Source of the DNA: Sclerodactyla briareus
Taxonomy: Eukaryota; Echinodermata; Holothuroidea; Dendrochirotida; Sclerodactylidae
DNA: 64,000 nucleotides
NCBI GenBank assembly: GCA_026419785.1
Contig: JAODTK010004477.1
Location: forward strand, 248,001-312,000
Direction: 5' to 3'
Of this stretch, positions 58,248 through 64,000 are shown piece by piece. A program made the translations under genes and the position numbers. Numbering within the stretch: the stretch's first letter is position 1; the number at the start of each line of letters is the position of its first letter. Below the pieces are notes generated by a model. It was not told the origin of the DNA. It searched no databases and worked only from the letters and a program-made list of their open reading frames with translations.

Positions 58248-61200
58248 GGCAAACGGACTGACTAAATATGGCTGGAATGTTTTAGCCTAATGAGACAATT
58301 GACCATCAGCCACCTGCCTTGTGTTGCCAATGAAAATGTCACTGACCACCTCCCTGGCTGAGGCTGATACATTGATTCAGTGTCAAAAACAGTCTTTCCC
58401 ACACAAAAAAAACAAAAACGCACTGGACAAAGCTTACCACATTCTATGAGCGATATTATATGTTAATATAAACTCTCCTTAACCAAGTTTTATGGCAGGC
58501 GTCCGAAGCCAGATCAGCGGCGTAAATACACAATTTCCAAGGGGTGTGGACTTTTGGGACCGACAAGTTTTTCTGTCTGAGACCGAATTTTCTGATCGAC
58601 TATGTTGTAATTTTCCCAGGTTTTTCGGCGACCATGTGACATTCACGACGAGGTGGGGGGGGGGGGGGGGGGGGGGGGGGGGGTGGGGGGGGGGTTGAAG
58701 AGGTGGGGGTGCCAATCTTTACGTAGGTGGCTTCCGTACACGGTCCTTGTTACAGTTTTTATGGCATTCTTCGTTCACGAACATCCATCTTCGGGGGGGG
58801 GTCTACAAGGTTCCTAAAAATCGCCTTCGGCCGACTTCAGCGACCGACTTTAGCGCTACGGGACCGACTTTTCAATATCTCGGGGGTGTCACACCCCCCA
58901 TATTAACGCCCCTGAACCAGATAGATATACTGTGATGACCACAAGTTGCCCTGGACCATTCTGTTTTTTCCGCTTTTGATTTGTATAGCAGTCGGGCAGT
59001 CTTTGCAACAGGGGCGCGGATCCAGAGGGGGGGGGCGCACCCGGCGCGCGCGCCCCCCCTAAAAATATCGATGAGGACCATTTTTTTTTTTTTTTTGACG
59101 GACTGCGCCGTTGCGTTAAAGTTGACACAAGCCCCATCTGCCATCTGTCACACCAGTCAGAAGAAACAACACGATGCGGGCGGTTGCATTGTTAGGTGTT
59201 CTTAGCTCCTCAAAAGCTATCGAGTATCTAGGCACGGCAAAATATACTTAGTTACGGGCCGAGTGCGCTGCACTGCTATAATGATATGCGACGACATTGT
59301 GTCATTCTCCCCACGTTGCGCCGCAACGCGCTTTGATGTTGTGCGGCGAAGAAAAACAAAACTCTTGAGTGAGTTGATGATGAAGAAAAATTCCGTCGGC
59401 AGATTTGTAGCCCCATGGGCGTCACAGGTTGGGGGGGCGGACATATCTCCCACAAAAGTGGGGCGGATATCATATCGTTGACCCCCCCCACTTTACGGGA
59501 CAGGAAAAAAATAATAGGCACTGCCCGATTTATCACTCTAAACGGATTCCATTTTTGTAAAACCAAATAAAAATCGCGCTGGAAATTGTCGTGTCACTAT
59601 TCCGGTGCGGACCCCATGTTTCATACTGGGAATTCTAGAATTTTTAAATCGATAGCCAAAGTGCATTAATTGTTTTGGGCGCAATGTCGTTTTCATCAGA
59701 GTTGTCGGCTAAATATGCGATGAAGACTTCCCCCCCCCAAACCCCATTTTTTCTGAGTGAGATGAGAAATGTGGCAGTTGGGAAGGAAAAAGGAAACAAG
59801 CAAAGTGAAAAAATGCGGTAATTTTTTGCACTTTTTCCGATTAAAATGCCCGGAAAGAAAACATGCCAAATTTTTTTTCGCGATTCGCGGCGCCCGGCAG
59901 TTCCGATGGTTGACTGTCAACTTCGGGATACAACTGTGCTTGCTGCCGAATTGGAATGGTCCCGTACGCCTATGGCTTTTCCCTCTCGATCCCACCATGA
60001 ACTGTTCGGTGGACCCGGCCTGAAGCACACGACAAACAAAGAAAGGTAAGAAAAGGTAAGAACAAAATACACTTGTGTTTTTGGATATTCGGAAATCATA
60101 TTAGATGCACAATGACAACTTTTTGGGTTCTTTTACTCAAATCACACATGTAGATGAGTGCAATTGAGCCTGGCAAGGGCCATTCCCGTCGATCTGAGGG
60201 TAGGAGAATCTGAAATTTTCGCGGTACGACTTCGCGCCAACTGTGGTGGCGCTTCGAGATCAGATGGTCATTTGCATTCGATGAGCCCCACACTTTTCAA
60301 AAACGGATCGACGCCTGTTTGTAGCTACATTGTATTGTCGTCCACGCCCGTGGGTAAATGTCCCACGAGGATCATGCGTGATAAGTAGCTACTGTGTGAA
60401 GACGGATAATTCATTTACGGTTTATTGGCATGTTGTCATACGGATTTACCGATTACATGCACACGCCACATTAGGGATTGGGCTGTCTGTACTCGATTCA
60501 CATCACGGAAAAGTACCCCACTCCTCTTGAAAAAAGCTGTTATGTATTCAGCTGCGGTTCAAAGAATTTTGCTATAAGGTGCCACACTCAATTTTACTTA
60601 CATGGGGATTGAGAGAAAACGCTAATGGCATTTATACATACAACCAAAATTGACACAATTAACTTTTCATAATTTCTCTACGAATTTCCCCCATTCTACA
60701 TCACAGGATCCTGTCCCACTCAGTAGAAGGTTGCAGTCTTGACTTGATCACAGCGTTTCGGGCAAGTTCTGTGCAATCGAGGTTGGCGGGAGAAAATACA
60801 TTCTCAAATCTTTCTCAAAAATGACCCATATTTACGCCACACCAAAAAACATATAGTTCTTGTACCCCCTCCCCCCCCCCCCCCCCCACAATGTCATTAG
60901 CCTGTGATCTGGGCAATTGATGGTGTGCTCGTTGCGTGCAAGTGGTAGAACCTCTGTTGATCTCAGCTTCACCTTCAAATTCATCCAAAACAATTGTTCT
61001 TTCCATCATCACGATGGCGATTATGGAAAGAGGGGGGTCGAATTCCATACGCGCAGTTGTGGAACATCTTTGTGAAGAATTTTGTCCATCAACGGCACAA
61101 AAATGTGTAATTTGGTATCATACTTGCCAAAATTGTCGTTTGTACTAAAACGTTGAGTGGGAAAATCAGGCAGCAGAATCTTAATGGACCACAGGTGTTC

Positions 61201-63264
61201 CTCCAAAATCCATGTGAAACCAATCATTTCACAATTTTTTGGTTAGGCTTTCTTCAACAAAATTACACGGAAAATGCCGTTTCAGGCCAGTGGGAGGTCT
61301 CTCTCTCAGACCCAGAAATTTTAAGGGGTGCGCTTCCGCGCCACCCCCTGCGTGGCGCTCCGTTAGAGGGTCACATGATGACATCTCATATGACCTGGAC
61401 CCCAACACTCCCCGACCTCGGCACCCCCCATGGCCCCCTTCTATAAAAAATCTCTGGCTATTACGCCCCTGATCAGATATGTGCGTTCAAATAAAATGAA
61501 AGTTCAGTATTTAGGGAATTCAGCGAGACCCCCCCCCCACCCCCCAACCTCCGCCTCGATTTGGGGGCCTTCGCGCCTCCTGCGCTTCCATATCTTCTCG
61601 CAATATATTAGGTTGATAATTTTAGGCGCCCCCGGATGCCGCCCCTGGCAATAAAACAACTAAGAACCCAACTCTCACCACAATACACTATTGAAGTTAG
61701 TGCCGCGCGAAGAAATACAAACATTACATAAACACCCGTTATCACTCCAAGCTTAGGTAAATATACTCAATATTGTAGAATGTAGGACAGAAAAACTGTG
61801 TTTCCACTATTTGCAAGGTATTTGTGTCCCAATGGATGCTTGAATGATTTCAAAATATGTAAAAACACAAATTACAATTTTTCCAGTATATTAGGCCAAA
61901 ATACCCAAAACTTAATTTTAGCGGGAGGCAAAAACTTAATTTCAGGACCAAAGAATGGAATTCTGAATGTCCTCTCTTTCAATATATGAGATTGAAGGGC
62001 TGAAGCTGAATCTGACCTGAATTGGTTTTTCCAAATTTCGAATAAGGTGAAAATTACCAAAACAAAGTACTAAAAATGTGGATTTCAGGGGAGAACCAAA
62101 GGATCTGCGAATATCTTTTTGTTCAATATATTTAGAGATTGAAGAGCTGAATGGTTCCAAATTTTGACACGAGGTGGCAAAATAAACCACAAAACATAGT
62201 GTTTTCCCAGCAATTACTTCTGGCTTACAACATAAATGTTTTTTAGTGCGAAAACGTTTTTTCACTCAACAATTTGGATGATTTTTCACTATTCGCAAAA
62301 TACTGGTAGATTGAAATGGCTGGATAGTTTCACATTTTAAGGGATGATGTCGAAAAGATATGCGGGAAACTCCGGGAATTGCCTCCAGTCTTTAAATATA
62401 AACACGCCCCCCCCAAAGTACCAAAATCAAGGCACCATTCTTTTTTTTACAGTGATCCTAATTCGAGGTCGGGTTCTTAAAGCCATCAGCCAGTCTCCCG
62501 TTAGGCGCTTTTTTCCTGCGAAATTAATTATTGTTTCCTATTCGTTTCCTTGGTTTTTGTAGGAAGCCAATTTATAACAAGTTCATAAGGGACGCTATAT
62601 CAGAAGAGGAAACGATAGTCGTTTCCCGAAAACATAGCACTGTTCGGGCTCCTTTAGCACCACTGGCCATGAACGTGAAGTATCAGTGCGCACACTATAG
62701 GGAGTAATCTAAACAGTGTTCTTTACAACTCTTGAAACACGTATCTACTCTAAACATGGTCAGCGTTCACCTCTTTGCCTGTTTTGAGAGCCCCTCTTCG
62801 GTCAACACGTCTTGAAGAGTAACAGTACGTGCAGTCGTAATCATAATCTAACAATATGGGAGCACGAAGGAGTGGTGTTCTGACTTTTGAGGGTCTGAAA
62901 CGCCTGTATCTGAACGAGCATATTGCAAAATCCAGATGGGATGATTGGGTGCATGGACATACCAGAGGGCATCAAGCTAAGTCCAGCTCTTGCTTACAGC
63001 CTCGGTCTGGGACAACGATGACAAGAGAATCGAGACCCTAGGCTAAATGGAAAAGATACGTTTCACTGCACGGTTGGCCATACTTGACCGAGAAATTACC
63101 CACAATACATCCACAGAAACTGGCACCTCATGTTTCCGTAAAGGAAGGAACCGTAGGAGATTTTCAGGAATCAAACGAGAAGTACCTCCCATTCACAAAG
63201 CGCTTAACACAGCACAGTTCACTAGTCTAAATGCCACCACAGAGACTAGCAGTAATGAAGCGGC
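58248..63264 (+). repeat. Tandem duplication, copy 2
   Basis: Second copy of the 5.0-kb unit. It is exact against copy 1 to 62662, then noisy to the CGGCAA boundary at 63261-63266, after which the sequence is unique. Confidence 0.9.
58515..58914 (+). mobile_element. Duplicate of the 400-bp hAT-like miniature element
   Basis: Identical copy of the element at 53479-53878 carried by the tandem duplication, with the same flanking octamers. It is not an independent insertion. Confidence 0.65.
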
Positions 63265-64000
63265 AACCAACTCAGTGATTCTGGAAAGAAGCTGGTTCTT
63301 CAAAGGCTGTTGGATTTTTTATGGTTGTGGGAAAGTCCATGGATGCAACATGCATCTCCATGATCTCTACCTCTTCAACGAATTTGTTACATGGACCCGA
63401 AATCAAGGTCACCGACAACAAAACGATTTTGTGAGGGAGGACAATATGTGCTCAGTTGAATATTGACAGAAAACACGGCAGGAGTATGCAGTTGTTGGAG
63501 CATGGAGTGAAGACTCGGATATGAAGAAGATTCGGGAGAAGAGGATCTTGATGCAACAGCCTCCGAATGAAGATATCGACACATAACATATCACATTATT
63601 CCAGTTCTCGATTGCCCTCTGTGGAGTCGGGTGCGACTTTGACTTCTGTATACGAGTGATTAAAGGAAATTAAATCCCGTTTGTGCGCTGTTCCCCTTTC
63701 CTACCTGTATACCTCAGTTGTAGATTGTACATTTATCTTCCTACCCTAAACTTTTTGTTTTTAATACGTACGCAGGTTTTTACTTGCATAATGCGGTTGT
63801 AGTTTAGTATCAATTCAGGATGCACCACTGCCACTAGCTCAAACTTCTTCGCTACAATGCTGGTCGTTGGACCTCTGTGACGATCTTTTGTTTAAATGCG
63901 ATGGTTTTTGAAATCATGACTGAAAGACAACGTGATACTGAAGTCGCCAACAACCGCATTGTAGTGTTACATTTACACTTAATAATGCTATACGCCAATA
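63265..64000. other. No gene recognised
   Basis: Unique sequence after the duplication. The 139-residue plus-strand frame at 63047-63466 runs across the noisy duplication end and shows no known domain. Confidence 0.35.

Overview
The window looks like nuclear DNA of a marine invertebrate animal, probably a deuterostome such as an echinoderm or hemichordate, although a lophotrochozoan cannot be excluded. It has spliced genes with GT/AG introns, no bacterial gene organisation, several degenerate LINE clades, a BEL/Pao retrotransposon fragment, hAT-like miniature elements, and many microsatellite-headed tandem-core repeats that resemble the pearl/Tsp elements of molluscs and sea urchins. Most short open frames are chance frames in repeats. 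Two host genes can be supported, both reconstructed by hand from conserved residues and splice signals.

Layout. 1-5.4 kb: dispersed repeats and an 88-bp satellite with a 747-bp hAT-like element inside it. 5.4-13.35 kb, + strand: the last four recognisable exons of a CLCA-family gene (calcium-activated chloride channel regulator), ending in one transmembrane helix and a cytosolic tail. Its introns hold tandem-core repeats. 13.8-20.1 kb: more tandem-core elements. 20.1-25.7 kb: two LINEs, the second close to full length with endonuclease and reverse transcriptase. 25.7-27.9 kb: microsatellites, a tandem array and two opposed tRNA-derived SINE-like copies. 31.1-32.0 kb, - strand: the terminal exon of a Golgi carbohydrate sulfotransferase. 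34.8-40.1 kb: a nest of LINE, BEL/Pao and miniature elements. 41-53 kb: tandem arrays, two inverted copies of one minisatellite, LINE tails and many poly(G) tracts. 53.2-63.3 kb: a direct tandem duplication with a 5,036-bp offset.

Base-level quality matters for every reading here. Both host genes are interrupted by single-base frameshifts, mostly in or beside short homopolymers, while splice sites and residues outside the shifts stay conserved. The duplication is exact for 4,415 bp, including a 29-G run, and then has a noisy, indel-rich end. The simplest reading is an incompletely polished long-read assembly with a possible false duplication. Decayed paralogues are the alternative.

No operon, CRISPR array or other prokaryote-type system is present. 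The most interesting non-assembly signals are two elements with shared head, tail and short terminal inverted repeats but different core copy number, and the recurrence of AGGTCA at 10-bp steps in several unrelated repeat families.
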